64,000 nt of DNA, from NCBI RefSeq assembly GCF_003369915.1, contig NC_046675.1:14198001-14262000 (forward strand), given 5' to 3'. This document shows, piece by piece, positions 16,339 through 29,369 of this stretch. The stretch's first letter is position 1. Every line of letters starts with the position of its first letter. Position numbers and translations under genes: made by a program. The notes under the pieces were generated by a model. That model made no database searches, was not told where the DNA came from, and saw only the letters and a program-made list of their open reading frames with translations. Source of the DNA: Drosophila miranda. Its lineage: Eukaryota > Arthropoda > Insecta > Diptera > Drosophilidae.

Positions 16339-19300
16339 ATGTCGGGCCAGCAAAAAACTTCGGAGCTGGTGTTTTTTGTGAATGGAAAGAAGGTATGGGT
16401 ATGGCTGGAAGATACAGACACTGGGGCACAGCACACTTGTAGCACGCGTATCTTTGCGTGTTTCAAATGGGTAAACCCAATTTTAATCTGCTGTTCACCC
16501 CCTATATCGGGCATTTTGACGTTTTATTACGATAATTTATTTTTAACTGCCGTTTATGCAATTCGACGTGTTTCTCAATTGATAGTGTCGATGTCGGAGA
16601 ATATTTTATTTATTGCGTTCGCGGCGCTGATAACAATTGACCCCCCTTTAGAAAGGGTCGTTGTTTGCTTGTGGCCCCGCCGCACCTTATCTGGCCCAAT
16701 AAAAACAACAGACGGGGGTCTGTCAATGGAATGACGTGACGCCGCACTGAGAATAGTTTTATGGGGAGCTTGGTATACTTGGTATGTACGGCTCGAGCTC
16801 CTAATCCAGAAATACTATCGGGATTTAGACTGTTTACAGTGTGCCGCCAGCGTGTGCGAAATTAGCATCGTAGTGGAGTGCTATCCAAATAAAAGTTAGC
16901 CAATAAGTCAACTAGTGTTAGCGCAAAGCAATTAAAATTCTCAAAGGCAGGTGCCAGTCTCAACTACCGAGCGGAATCGCAATAAACAAAGTGTGGTTCC
17001 CTTCCCTCGTGTCTTAGATAGTGATAGTGATATTCGTAACAGACTTTATTGGCCCAGGGCTGGGAAATGGGCTTACAAAAGTCATACAGATTACACAAGT
17101 CAAAAGAACACTCAACTGGCATGTTGGCTCTAATGAATGTGGCCAAAGAATTCAGTCTCTATTACCTATTATCTATCTATTGAAGATATCATTCCGTCTG
17201 TCTTTTGCCATGAGCAAAAGGATATCTAAGATTGTGAATATGAGGTGTGATATAGCCTTGTTCCTAGGGAAACGACTCTAATACAGCAATCAATGGTTGT
17301 TGATAAAAACGCTCTCCATTCTACAAAACTGGTCAGGGCACACAGCCATTAAGTGCTTGAAGTATCTGAGATCAGTTTGAAGTCATAAATTCACTTTATT
17401 TCATTTGATTTTCAGGTAACGGATATGAATCCCGACCCCGAATGCACGCTCCTCACGTATCTGCGAGATAAGCTGCGTCTATGCGGCACGAAGCTGGGAT
17501 GTGCCGAAGGTGGGTGCGGCGCCTGCACGGTGATGATATCCCGAATAGATCGTGTCCAGAACAAGATCAGGCATCTGGCAGTCAACGCTTGCCTCACGCC
17601 CGTCTGTGCCATGCACGGGTGCGCCGTGACCACGGTGGAGGGAATCGGCAGCACCAGGACTCGGCTGCACCCTGTCCAGGAGCGATTGGCCAAGGCCCAT
17701 GGGTCGCAGTGCGGATTCTGCACGCCGGGAATAGTGATGTCCATGTATGCTCTGCTGCGAAGCTCCGAGCAACCTTCGATGCGGGACCTGGAGGTGGCGT
17801 TCCAGGGCAATCTGTGCCGCTGCACCGGCTACCGGCCCATCCTCGAGGGCTACAAGACCTTCACAAAGGAGTTCGCCTGCGGAATGGGCGACAAATGCTG
17901 CAAAGTAAACGGCAAGGGATGTGGAGGCGGCGACGACACGCAATCCGTGACGGATGACACTTTGTTTGAGCGCAGCCAATTCCAGCCCCTCGACCCCAGC
18001 CAGGAACCCATATTCCCCCCCGAGCTCCAGCTGACCCCGACCTATGACAGCGAGAGTCTGATCTTCAGTTCAGAGCGTGTCACTTGGTACCGTCCGACCA
18101 CCCTGCAGGAGCTTCTCCAGCTGAAGTCTGATCATCCGTCAGCCAAGCTGGTGGTGGGAAACACTGAGGTCGGGGTGGAGGTCAAGTTCAAGCACTTTCT
18201 CTACCCCCACCTCATCAATCCCACCCAGGTGCCGGAGCTGCTGGAGGTACGCGAGTCGGAGGAGAGCATTTACTTCGGCGCTGCCGTCAGCCTGATGGAG
18301 ATCGACGCCCTTCTCCGCCAGCGAATCGAGGAGCTGCCGGAGGCGCAGTCCCGCCTCTTTCAATGTGCAGTGGATATGCTGCACTACTTTGCCGGCAAGC
18401 AGATCCGCAACGTGGCCTGTCTGGGCGGCAACATCATGACGGGCAGCCCGATCTCGGACATGAATCCTGTGTTGACAGCCGCCGGCGCTCGCTTGGAGGT
18501 AGCAAGTCTAGTCGGCGGCAAAACAAGCCACCGGACTGTTCATATGGGCACTGGCTTCTTCACCGGGTACCGGCGCAACGTCATCGAGCCTCACGAGGTT
18601 TTACTGGGCATCCACTTCCAGAAGACCACACCGGACCAGCATATTGTGGCTTTCAAGCAGGCTCGTCGTCGCGACGATGACATAGCCATTGTCAATGCCG
18701 CCGTCAACGTCCGATTTGAGCCCCGGACCAATGTGGTGGCGGAGATCTCCATGGCCTTCGGAGGCATGGCCCCCACCACGGTGCTGGCGCCTCGCACCTC
18801 CCAATTGATGGTCAAGCAGCCTTTGGATCATCACCTGGTGGAGCGCGTGGCGGAGAGCCTGTGTGGAGAACTTCCATTGGCAGCTTCCGCTCCGGGCGGC
18901 ATGATTGCCTATCGCCGGGCTCTGGTGGTCAGTCTCATCTTCAAGGCCTACCTCTCCATCAGTCGCAAGCTGAGCGAGGCTGGGATCATTTCTAGGGACG
19001 CTATTCCGGCGGAGGAGCGCAGCGGGGCTGAGCTCTTCCACACACCCGCCCTGCGTAGCTCACAGCTCTTTGAGCGGGTCTGCAGCGAACAGCCCGTATG
19101 CGATCCTATCGGAAGGCCGGAGGTGCATGCCGCAGCCCTGAAACAGGCCACAGGCGAGGCCATATACACGGACGACATTCCCCGCATGGATGGCGAGCTT
19201 TATCTGGGACTCGTGCTGAGCACAAAGCCGCGGGCCAAGATCACCAAACTGGATGCCAGCGAGGCCCTGGCCCTGGAGGGAGTGCATGCGTTCTTCAGCC

Positions 19301-21587
19301 ACAAGGATCTGACGGAGCACGAGAACGAGGTGGGTCCTGTGTTCCACGACGAGCACGTATTCGCAGCCGGCGAGGTGCATTGCTACGGACAGATCGTGGG
19401 CGCCGTGGCGGCCGACAACAAGGCGCTGGCTCAGCGGGCGGCGCGTCTCGTGCGTGTCGAGTACGAGGAGCTCGCTCCGGTGATTGTCACCATCGAGCAG
19501 GCCATTGAGCACGGCTCCTACTTTCCGGACTATCCGCGCTACGTGAACAAGGGAAATGTGGAAGAGGCCTTCGCCGCGGCGGAGCACACGTACGAGGGAA
19601 GCTGTCGCATGGGTGGCCAGGAGCACTTCTACCTGGAGACCCACGCGGCTGTGGCCGTGCCCCGCGACAGCGACGAGCTGGAGCTCTTCTGCTCCACTCA
19701 GCATCCGTCCGAGGTGCAGAAGCTAGTGGCGCATGTGACCACGCTGCCAGCACACCGAGTGGTTTGCCGGGCCAAGCGCTTGGGAGGCGGGTTCGGCGGC
19801 AAGGAGTCTCGGGGCATATCCGTGGCTCTGCCCGTGGCCTTGGCTGCCTACAGGCTGCGTCGCCCAGTGCGCTGCATGCTGGACCGCGACGAGGACATGC
19901 TGATCACCGGCACCCGACACCCGTTCCTCTTCAAGTACAAGGTGGCCTTCGCCAGCGACGGCCTCATCACAGCCTGCGACATTGAGTGCTACAACAATGC
20001 CGGCTGGTCCATGGATCTGTCCTTTTCGGTGAGTGTTCTCGAGCCAATGCTAACACAGCGATATAACCCATTCGATGGATTCGATTTTAGGTGCTGGAGC
20101 GGGCCATGTACCACTTCGAGAACTGCTACCGCATTCCCAATGTGCGCGTCGGGGGTTGGGTCTGCAAGACGAATCTTCCCTCGAACACGGCTTTCAGAGG
20201 ATTTGGCGGACCCCAGGGCATGTTTGCCGGCGAGCACATAATCAGGGACGTGGCCCGGATCGTTGGGCGCGATGTGCTGGATGTGATGCGTCTGAATTTC
20301 TACAAGACGGGCGACATCACCCACTACAACCAGAAGCTGGAGCACTTTCCCATCGAGCGCTGCCTGGATGACTGTCTGGCGCAGTCGCGCTACCACGAGA
20401 AGCGCACAGAGATCGCCAAGTTCAACCGGGAGAACCGATGGCGCAAGCGCGGCATGGCCGTCATTCCGACCAAGTATGGAATCGCCTTCGGGGTGATGCA
20501 TCTTAACCAGGCTGGGGCCCTAATCAACGTCTACGGCGATGGCTCCGTGCTGCTTTCGCATGGAGGCGTCGAGATTGGCCAGGGTCTGAACACCAAGATG
20601 ATTCAGTGCGCAGCCCGGGCCCTGGGCATCCCCTTTGAGCTGATCCACATCTCAGAGACTGCCACCGACAAGGTGCCGAACACCTCGCCCACTGCGGCCA
20701 GTGTCGGCTCCGACATCAATGGAATGGCCGTGCTGGACGCTTGCGAGAAGCTCAACAAGCGACTGGCACCGATTAAGGAAGCCCTGCCGCAGGGCACATG
20801 GCAGGAGTGGATCAACAAAGCGTACTTTGACCGGGTCAGCCTCTCGGCAACTGGATTTTATGCGATGCCCGGCATTGGCTACCATCCGGAGACAAATCCC
20901 AACGCTCGCACCTACAGCTACTACACCAACGGAGTGGGCATCAGCGTTGTGGAGATCGACTGTCTGACAGGCGATCACCAGGTGCTCAGCACGGACATTG
21001 TGATGGACATCGGATCGAGCATCAACCCGGCCATTGACATCGGCCAGATCGAGGGCGCTTTCATGCAGGGCTATGGCCTCTTCACGCTCGAGGAGCTCAT
21101 GTACTCGCCGCAGGGCATGCTCTATTCCCGAGGTCCTGGCATGTACAAGCTGCCCGGCTTCGCCGACATTCCCGGAGAGTTCAACGTCAGCCTGCTGACT
21201 GGAGCCCCCAACCCGCGCGCTGTCTACTCCTCAAAGGTGACATACTCCTCCCTTTTATGGCATTAAACATCGTATGTAAATACCATTTTTGTCCCTTTCA
21301 GGCGGTAGGCGAACCTCCGCTCTTCATTGGATCATCGGCTTTCTTTGCCATCAAGGAGGCCATTGCTGCTGCTCGCCAAGAGCAGGGCTTGACTGGGGAT
21401 TTCCCCCTGGAGGCGCCCTCAACCTCCGCCCGCATTCGCATGGCCTGCCAGGACAAATTTACTAATCTGGTAGGTTTTCCCCACAAGGATTCATCAAAGA
21501 AAACCATAGACAAATAATTCCACCCAATTATTTCAGCTCGAGATTCCCGAAGAAGGCAGCTTTACTCCTTGGAATATTGTGCCCTAA
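16339..21587 (+). CDS. ry: xanthine dehydrogenase (rosy)
   Basis: Molybdo-flavoenzyme oxidising hypoxanthine and xanthine to urate and needed for drosopterin eye pigment; cytosolic homodimer. Exons 16339-16392, 17416-20028, 20091-21236, 21302-21469 and 21537-21587 are all GT-AG and in phase, giving 1343 aa. From the N-terminus: plant-type 2Fe-2S cluster ([15 protein letters not shown]), second 2Fe-2S domain ([17 protein letters not shown]), FAD domain ([21 protein letters not shown]), then the Mo-pterin domains ([26 protein letters not shown]). The essential glutamate lies in AVGEPPLF, coded across the third-intron junction. Exon 1 codes 18 aa beginning [10 protein letters not shown]. Length and sequence fit obscura-group rosy rather than the shorter D. 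melanogaster protein. The large exon 2 is strongly GC-rich at third positions. Confidence 0.98.
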
Positions 21588-21653
21588 GGATTGATCCCGC
21601 ACTCTGCGACATTTTGTATTTTACTGCACGTGACTTTGTACATAGTTCAATCG

Positions 21654-21659
21654 AATAAA
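21654..21659 (+). terminator. ry: rosy poly(A) signal
   Basis: AATAAA 67 nt after the rosy stop codon, the only canonical hexamer close behind it. Confidence 0.7.
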
Positions 21660-23314
21660 TATTTGACATTTAAATTCGCGTAAAGCTGTTGGTAAAAAGG
21701 GGTTTCATATTGATGTGGGATAGGCAGATCGATGTATATGCACATCTAGTAATGGAGGCCTAACTGCTATCGTCTGCTTGATCTCTCCAATCGACTCTAC
21801 ATCGTGGAGCACGCAAATCCGAGTGGTGGTCAATGGGCAGGGCAGCATAGGCCCGTGTGTCACATCTTAAGCAATCTATTATATGTACATATGTATATGT
21901 ATGACCAGATAATCCAGATCAGCGCGTTTAGTGGACACAAATCTCACTGAAGCTTGCATTTTTTCCTCTCTTAACTACACTATACCCAAAACTATATTTC
22001 AACGTATTCAAATCCTATTCGATCCTTATCTAACAATCACATAATTTGTTTCTAATGACCCTACGATTCCCAATTCTCCAAGTCCCTTAGATGTTGCATA
22101 CCTTTGGGATGGATGGTGCATTAAAAGCTGATATTTACTATGGACATGCATCGCTTGGATGGGTTTTATCTACTGCTGGCCAGCACTCATGTCCCAACAG
22201 ATAGGTACGGTACTGCCACATTTGTTGTGGCAACTCCTGCAGTTAACACGTTCCCAGTGCTTGCAGAGCGGGAAAACAGCTCAGTATCCCTCCGTAAGCT
22301 GGCTGCTTGGAATCTATCAGTTACGTAAGAGAAGCGAATAGGAACTCAGATTGCTAATAAATTTAAATATAATATACATACGAGTATGTGTACAAATATA
22401 ACCACAAAAAATGAGTCAGTCAGTATATGCAATATAATAAAAAGACTTTAAAGGGTGGCTAATTGGACACAATCAACTTGATTTGATCTTTAATTGCACG
22501 TAACTATGTATAGTTTGACCTTCCTTTTGATTTGAATGTTGATTTATAAAAATCACCTATGCACGTTCTTCCTACCCACATCGAATCGTGAAATAAAGTT
22601 AATTTTCTCGAAATATACAATTAAATTGATTTATAAGCACTTTCGAAATTTCATGTTAGTTTCTTTAATTAATTGTTTTAGTTGTTTTTTTTTTTCAACA
22701 GAAAAATGCACATCCGCTAGTAACATGTGGGTAAAACATGTATTAGGGTGCCTGATTGAGATGCCAAGTTTCTTTTGGCAAATATATTAGTCCCAAATTC
22801 AAATAAAACAATTAGGTTTAACGTTATAATAATTATTTATACCGGCGGCTTAGCTGAAAACGATTGCCCGGCCAGATTAATGTTCACGAAACGAGATCCG
22901 TATGCAACCTTTGCGGAGAGAGATCTCAGCATAGAACTGATTCAAAATATACAAGGTGTTCCGCTAATACTCTTTCGGGACTTATTTTACGCTCAGCACT
23001 ACTGAAAGCGCTTTGACGCCATTTTTGATGAGAGAGAGAAGAACATGCACATGATTTAGATCAGATGGTCAGATCGATGTAACTAAAGAGTACTTCTCAG
23101 TATACAGTACTTGAATCCGTTCGCTATGAACATGGAAGAAATATTATAAACTTTGTGATATGATAGGATACGGAGAGACTGTTCATAGACCCTCGCAAAT
23201 AATATTTCCCCACTTGCGTGAGTAGACAGAATGAAAGACGGGTTTTTAGCGCTCACTTGGCGAGCATCTTTCATTCGGAATCTGGACGGCTGAGCGCGTG
23301 GACAAGCAGCAGCT
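21660..23314. other. intergenic, rosy to CLIP protease
   Basis: About 1.65 kb without a supported gene. Open frames of about 60 codons overlap at 22089-22340 and one (from 22159, MGFIYCWPALMS) looks mildly protein-like, but there is no start context, domain or intron support. AATAAA-like hexamers occur near 22354 and 22435. The last few hundred bases should hold the protease promoter. Confidence 0.4.
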
Positions 23315-24785
23315 ATGCAATCGAGATATTCCCAGATGCTCACATTTGTTGCGACTTTGATACTGACTATAGTATCGGGACATGGCCGGCACTCTGGACA
23401 TGGACACGGACACGGACAACGTGCTCACACAGCCTGGACCGGAGTGGTCCCGTCCTACGTTTCGTTCGACATGTACGGGAACTGCTATGCGCACGATCGT
23501 CCCTTGGTGGGACGTTGTGTGAGATATAGAGACTGCATCAGTGCGGTGCGATCCGGCCATCAAGTGACTCCGCTATACTGTCCATCGTCCGGACTGCTTG
23601 TGTGTTGTCCCCACGGCGGATACGTGTTAGCGGAAACAATCCAATCAAAGAGTGAGCAAGCTTGCTCGAAAGCCTATCAGAGGGGCAGACACAAGCGTAG
23701 ACGCCGTCGCGATACGTCTGCTGATCCTGAGCCACAGGAAGTGGTGGAGCCCATTATTACGCGCCTCAATCGGAGCGAAAATCAAGTAGTGGGCGGCAGA
23801 CTCACCCAGGAACACGAGCATCCCTACATGGTAACCGAAGAAAATACTCCATAGAAAATATATCTATCGAATCAAATGTATGTATTCTTTCAGTGTGCCC
23901 TCGGCTGGCGTTCTTCGCGACACGGAAATGACAAGTCCCACACCTGGGGTCTATCCCGATATGTATTCAACTGTGGCTGTGTATTAATTTCGCGCAGATA
24001 CGCCCTAACCGCCGGACACTGTGCGAACGTTGGAGGGTGAGCAGAGCATCAGTAGATACGCAACGCAGCACCTGAAATGCTAATGAGTCTCTTGAACGAA
24101 CAGGGAATCCCCGGCAGTGGCGTTGATTGGTGGCATTGACTTGAACGACACCCGCGGCCACAAACTTGAAATCAAGCATATCACACGGCACCCCCACTAC
24201 GATGAGGAGACCCTCAGCAACGATCTGGCTGTGATCGAGCTAACGAGGAGTGTTCACCATCCGGTGGCCTGTCTGTGGACCCAGGAATCTATCCCAGAAC
24301 GACCCCTGACTGCCCTGGGGTACGGACAGACGAAGTTTGGTTAGTGCCTTTGTTGACATTCAAAACATGGAAAATTATACAAAAATATAAAATTCTTTAG
24401 CTGGGCCCCACTCCAATGAGCTGCTGCAGGTGCTTCTGTATCCCCTGGACAATCCACGATGCCAGCAGTACTTCCAACACTCTGACAAGTTGAGCAATGG
24501 CCTGGGGCCTGGGCAGTTCTGCGCCGGCGACTCCTCTGGCCGCATGGACACCTGCCAGGTTAGTATAGAGTTGCCCTCTATTCATACCAATTTTCAATCT
24601 TCAATCTGCAGGGCGATTCTGGCGGTCCACTTCTGCTCCTCCAGCACATGGGCCACCGGCATCAAAGAGTACCCTACGTGGTGGGTCTCACCTCCTTTGG
24701 GGGCGCCTGTGCCACCGGGGAGCCTGGGATTTATGTGCGCATTGTCCACTATCTACGCTGGATAGAGCAACTTGTTTGGCCTTGA
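23315..24785 (+). CDS. CLIP-domain serine protease (S1A)
   Basis: Secreted trypsin-like zymogen. Exons 23315-23830, 23894-24036, 24104-24339, 24401-24558 and 24612-24785 are in phase, giving 408 aa. A signal peptide (hydrophobic MLTFVATLILTIVSG) is followed by a His/Gly-rich spacer and a six-Cys CLIP domain at about residues 57-100. An Arg-rich linker (RRRRRD) precedes the protease domain. The triad is complete: His in TAGHC, Asp in NDLAVIEL and Ser in GDSGGP, the last coded across the fourth intron. Asp189 (MDTCQ) predicts trypsin specificity. Oddity: the expected activation site reads ENQ|VVGG, with Gln rather than Arg/Lys at P1. Lies next to snake, tail to tail, so it may be an old duplicate. 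I cannot name the fly ortholog. Confidence 0.88.
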
Positions 24786-24830
24786 GTGATCATTTTCCCA
24801 TACATATTGTACATTGATTTAATGAATCAT

Positions 24831-24836
24831 TTTATT
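24831..24836 (-). terminator. snk: snake poly(A) signal
   Basis: TTTATT on the plus strand (AATAAA on minus), about 136 nt beyond the snake stop codon. It leaves only 45 bp to the stop of the convergent CLIP protease, so the two 3'UTRs probably overlap. Confidence 0.5.
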
Positions 24837-24971
24837 GGTTTTCCATTCAACATTATTCATTAAATTTCTTAAACTGGATTGAGGGGATCTCAAATCAAAT
24901 TTGTTAAATTAATCAGTAATTTTTAATTTTTAAAACATTGTAAAGTAAAGCTAGGTTGTCTAGGCCCAGGT

Positions 24972-26431
24972 CTAGCGCTGTTTGAACGCAATCTTCTCTA
25001 TCCAGTCGAGGTAGCTGTATATCCTGGTGTAAACGCCCGGAGCATTGGGTGCCGCACAGAACTTGCCAAAGGACGTGATGCCGACGACAAAGGCCACGCA
25101 ATTGTATTCCGGAAGAACAGCGTGCAGAGGTCCGCCGGAGTCACCCTGGCACGTGTCCCTGCCACCTGGCAGATAGCCGGCACAGAACTGGGCATCGATG
25201 ATGCCGCGTGGCAGCCGTCGCTCCTTGCGGTACATCTGCTTGCATCGCTGCTGCGGTATCAGATCCAGGTTCACCTGTCGCAGGGCATTTGACTTGGCCC
25301 CGAGAAACTCGGTGCGCCCCCAGCCAGCGGCCACGACGCTTTTGATCTGCAGCTCCGGCACTTGCCAGAGGCACGCGGGACGCACCTGATCCGAAAGCTG
25401 GGCCCGCTTGGTTAGTTTTAGCAGGGCAATGTCGTGGTAGTAGGAGGAGGATCGATACTTCGGATGCAAGATGATGATAAGGATCTTGATGTCCTGCTGC
25501 GCCGCACTGGTCACATTCAGCTGCTGAACACCTAGGCGAACCATGTCCGGGGGCTTGCTGGAAAGAAGATATATGCGATATAGTTGTGACCGAGCAGGAA
25601 TTTGCCACTTACCTACCCGAGGTGGCACAGTGGGCGGCCGTCAGGACGTAGAGCTCGCTGACCAGCGTGCCGCCGCAGCCCCATTTGATATCGCCGCTGC
25701 CTTGCGTCCAACCCAAGGCGGTCATGTGTGGAAAGAGGCCGTGTCGCGTGGGTGTACCACCCACTATCAGAGGCACGCTGGGCACGCACTGTTTCCCGGA
25801 GAATGTTCTGCCAGCATCGGCCAGCTGCAGGCGCCTAGTGGCAGAGTTGTACTCCTGGCATTCTGGGGGAGATCGCTGATAATAGAGCTGCAGTGTTGCA
25901 CTCACTGATCCACTCACTTGTTGCACTGATGCGCTGGGCCAGGATATGCTTGTCGGCCAGGGGGCAGCAGATAACCGGCACGTTGTTCCGATGGGTGCAA
26001 ATGTCAATGCGGGTGCCGTGAACCCGATACTCCCGTATCACATGCAGGCACTGGTAGGCCAGGATGCAGTATCCACTGCGTCCGTCAAAGCTGCGCCGAC
26101 AAAAGGCTCCTTCGTGCAGCACTTCGGAGGCGGGTGGCATCACCTCAGCGTCGTCATCGAATTTCAAATAGCTTTCCTCCCTTTCCTCGCCTGACGACGC
26201 TGCCGGCGCTCCTTCCTGCTGCGTCCAAGGATCACCGAGTCGAGTGTACTTGGTGGTCTGGTAGTTGATGATCTCAATGGCATCTAGCGCTGAAAGAATG
26301 AGATAAGACGAGAATAAGGGCAAAGATTTCTGCTTGTAAATACCCCACGTACCTTCCAGACGACGCGACAGTGAGAGGAGCAGCAGGCAGGTCAGCTGGA
26401 GGTGGATGATTGGGGGCCAGAGAACCATCAT
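24972..26431 (-). CDS. snk: snake, CLIP serine protease of the dorsoventral cascade
   Basis: Maternal serine protease activated by Gastrulation Defective and activating Easter in the perivitelline space, upstream of Spatzle/Toll. Exons high to low: 26431-26353, 26289-25918, 25862-25613 and 25557-24972, giving 428 aa (D. melanogaster about 435). Signal peptide from MMVLWPPIIHLQLTCLLLL. The acidic segment EIINYQTTKYT...ESYLKFDDDAEV is characteristic of snake. CLIP domain starts at CRRSFDGRSGYC and ends at VPVICC. Activation site VPL|IVGGTPT, with Leu at P1 as in melanogaster Snake. Triad: TAAHC, HDIALLKL, GDSGGP; Asp189 in GRDTCQ. Divergent from the next protease gene, whose start codon is 335 bp away. 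Confidence 0.96.
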
Positions 26432-26766
26432 TCTACTGGCATTTGCGAATAAGTGAACACATTCCACGGCACAGAATCGAACGCATATGCCCGGATAAGA
26501 TGCAGAGATTGGTTTTTGGATCTGTTGTGCGTGATATTTTGGCCACCACTGTGCCAAAACAAACCCTTGTGTGTCTGTGTGGATTTTTGTTTAATGTATT
26601 TTTGGTTTTTGTTAATTAATGCGGGCGCTCAATTAGAAATTCGGCTGAATATCAATAAAACGTTTTGCTTGAACTGTGTATCTTTCTTCGTGAAAGACCC
26701 CGGCGCTCGAGTCTCAGTCGCAACAGTTGTATTCGGTCGGTCAAGCGGGTGAGACGTGCGATAAAG

Positions 26767-29240
26767 ATGCTGCGGCCCAGCTCTCCCAGTCTTCAATGGC
26801 TCTTCTGCCTGATTTGTTTGGTTTTGTGCGGAGTTGGTGTCAATGGACAGTACTGGGACAACGGCGGTAGCCAGGCCCCGTGGGGTTTCGGCACCGATAC
26901 ACAGCCCGAGCAAAACAGGTGGGACTACGGTTACAACAATCAATGGCCGCCGGGTTACTTTAACGCCTATTATAGACCGCCACCGCCCTGTGGTGCCCCG
27001 CCGCCCGGTCCGCCCCCGCCGGGACCTCCACCGCCCGGTCCACCCCCGCCGGGACCTCCACCGCCCGGGCCCCCGCCTGGATGTCCTGGAGGGCCACGGC
27101 CGCGACAACCTCCGCGTGGTGATGGTGGTGGTGGTGGGAAAAACAATTGGCACGCTCCCCACCGACCTCCCCCAGATCACCATCGAAACTTTCACAACAT
27201 CTTCCTGAACACGGAACAAAAAGTGGATGCCCAAAACTACAACAAGACGGCCGAAATGGAGGACTTGCAGGATGACTTCAACGGCAGGTCAATTGTCGCA
27301 CCCGGCCAGTACCCACACATGGTCAGTACACAGACGGGGAATACAAGTAGTTAGTACATATGTACAATTAAGCCAGCACTCCACTCCCAACAAAAATCAC
27401 ACAAAACCGGACTCGACTCTGGAAAACGCCACACGCCAATGTACCATACGACTGTGAACCGTGCAAAGCAAAGAGAAAGAGACAACTAAAACAGTTAGAC
27501 GCGTCGCACCTATTGGCATAATCGATGCCCTACGATTTAATAACAGTTATTAGGCCACGCTCAAAAACTCTCGCTAAACTGTCGCTCTCCCTCTCATCTC
27601 CTCTCATTTCATATCTCTGGCTCTTCCACCACACCGCTCTTGGCATGCAGGCCGCTCTGGGATTCCGCAATGAGAACCACGAAATTGATTACAAATGCGG
27701 CGGCAGTTTGATCAGTGAGTATTTTGTGCTTACGGCCGCTCACTGCTTAACCACACATGGGTAAGCTTTCCATTTCTTTTCTCCGAGAACAAATCTTGTA
27801 CGTACATATGTGTTGTGTATGTGTGTGCTTTGATGCCCTATACGCGCACAGAAATACCAGAGCTTATTTGTTCTTGGAAAACTTAGCTGCATGCGCATAA
27901 TCAATTGATTTAAAGAGAAGTTCCAGCCGGAAAACATAATAGTAAAAAATAAATCAATTTAAAATTTGTTGAAGTGGGCATACACTCAGAGAAAATAGGC
28001 ATCGTAAAAGGAAACACATCAATATTTCATTTAAATATTCAGTTTTAAAATAGAAAAATAGTGAAATTAATAGAATTCACTTTGATTTAAACATAAATAT
28101 ATTAAAAGTCTTTTTAATATTTGTTCTTAATATAAATCACTTTAAATAAATAAATAATAATAATAAATACATTTTTAGGAATAATTTATATATCATTTAA
28201 ATATGAACATATTTAGTTAATATAAAATATATAAATATTATAAAATGTAACTGAAAATTTCCTATTACAATACCCAATCTCGAGTATCTATTGGTTCACA
28301 TTTTTCAATATATTCTTAAACATTAACACATTAGTTTTTTTCTCCGTGTGCACCAAAAAAACACTATAGAAATAATAACAAAAATATTCCAAACAAACGG
28401 GACATTTTCTTCACATAATAAAGTCACGAAATTAAACATATCTTATTTGTTCCCTATTTTTATTTTGGCCTAGCACCGCACCCGATGTGGTTAAAATCGG
28501 AGACATCAAGCTCAAGGAATGGGAAAACGATGTGGCGCCGCAAAGACGCCGTGTGGCACAGATTTACCTTTATCCTCTGTACAACACCACGTTCTATTAC
28601 CATGACATAGGACTGATACAGTTGAACCGACCTGTGGAGTACACGTGGTTTGTGAAGCCGGTGCGGCTGTGGGCGAGACACGAGATCCCCTACAACAAAC
28701 TGTACTCGATGGGCTACGGCTCGACAGGATTTGCCCAGGCTCAAACCAACATCCTGACGGAACTCGACCTATCCGTGGTGCCGCTGGAAAAATGTAATAG
28801 CACTCTGCCAGCGGACGAGAGTGCTCCAGAAGGTATATTGAGTAGTCAGATATGCGCCCACGACTACGAGAAGAATCGCGATACCTGTCAGGCGAGTGGT
28901 CTCCAAAAACGTTGTTTTTTGTACGGATTAATGAACCCATTTATGTTTTACAGGGGGACTCTGGAGGTCCGTTGCAGTTGAACTTGGAGCGACGTCGTCG
29001 TCGTCGTCACCGGAGCGGTAGGCATTTCCGCTACTATCTGGTCGGTATCACTTCCTACGGCACCTACTGCCGCAGCGAGTTTCCAGGTACTTAAACATAT
29101 TTTAATTGTGAAATTTTATCTGTAACATTTTTCCCTCTTTTACATATGCAGGTGTTTACACCCGAGTCTCGTCCTACATTGATTGGATAGCGTCCATTGT
29201 GTGGCCGAACTATTACAACGAGTTCTCCGATCAGAATTAG
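26767..29240 (+). CDS. proline-rich secreted S1A serine protease
   Basis: Exons 26767-27321, 27651-27760, 28474-28891, 28954-29086 and 29152-29240, giving 434 aa. The signal peptide (LQWLFCLICLVLCGVGVNG) is followed by a Trp/Asn/Tyr-rich stretch and a near-perfect PPPPG repeat, then a Gly/His/Pro-rich linker; no six-Cys CLIP domain is visible. Protease triad complete: LTAAHC, HDIGLIQL, GDSGGP; Asp189 in NRDTCQ. The activation region reads GRSIVAPGQYPHM, lacking an R|IVGG site and about five residues shorter than in snake. The third intron starts with GC (CAG|GCGAGT) instead of GT. Its 713-bp second intron is extremely AT-rich. Possibly part of an extracellular cascade with its neighbours, but there is no direct evidence. 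Confidence 0.85.
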
Positions 29241-29369
29241 CTTACTTATGTTATTTTTATACTCAGCTTCAACTGGTTACAGTTGCTAGGCATCGCAACG
29301 AGGGAAATTGTTATTAAATCAATAATCAATCCTTAAATATTTTGCATTTTATTATTTGAGACATTGAAC

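Noticed and set aside
15906-16442. 178-codon frame overlapping rosy exon 1
   Set aside because: It overlaps the rosy start codon in another frame, has no recognisable domain, and would be part of the rosy leader.
19060-19704. 214-codon minus-strand frame within rosy
   Set aside because: Shadow of a GC-rich, codon-biased exon; such antisense frames are expected and none shows a domain.
22089-22340. Overlapping ~60-codon frames between rosy and the CLIP protease
   Set aside because: No splice, start-context, domain or codon-bias support; three frames are open at once, which points to chance.
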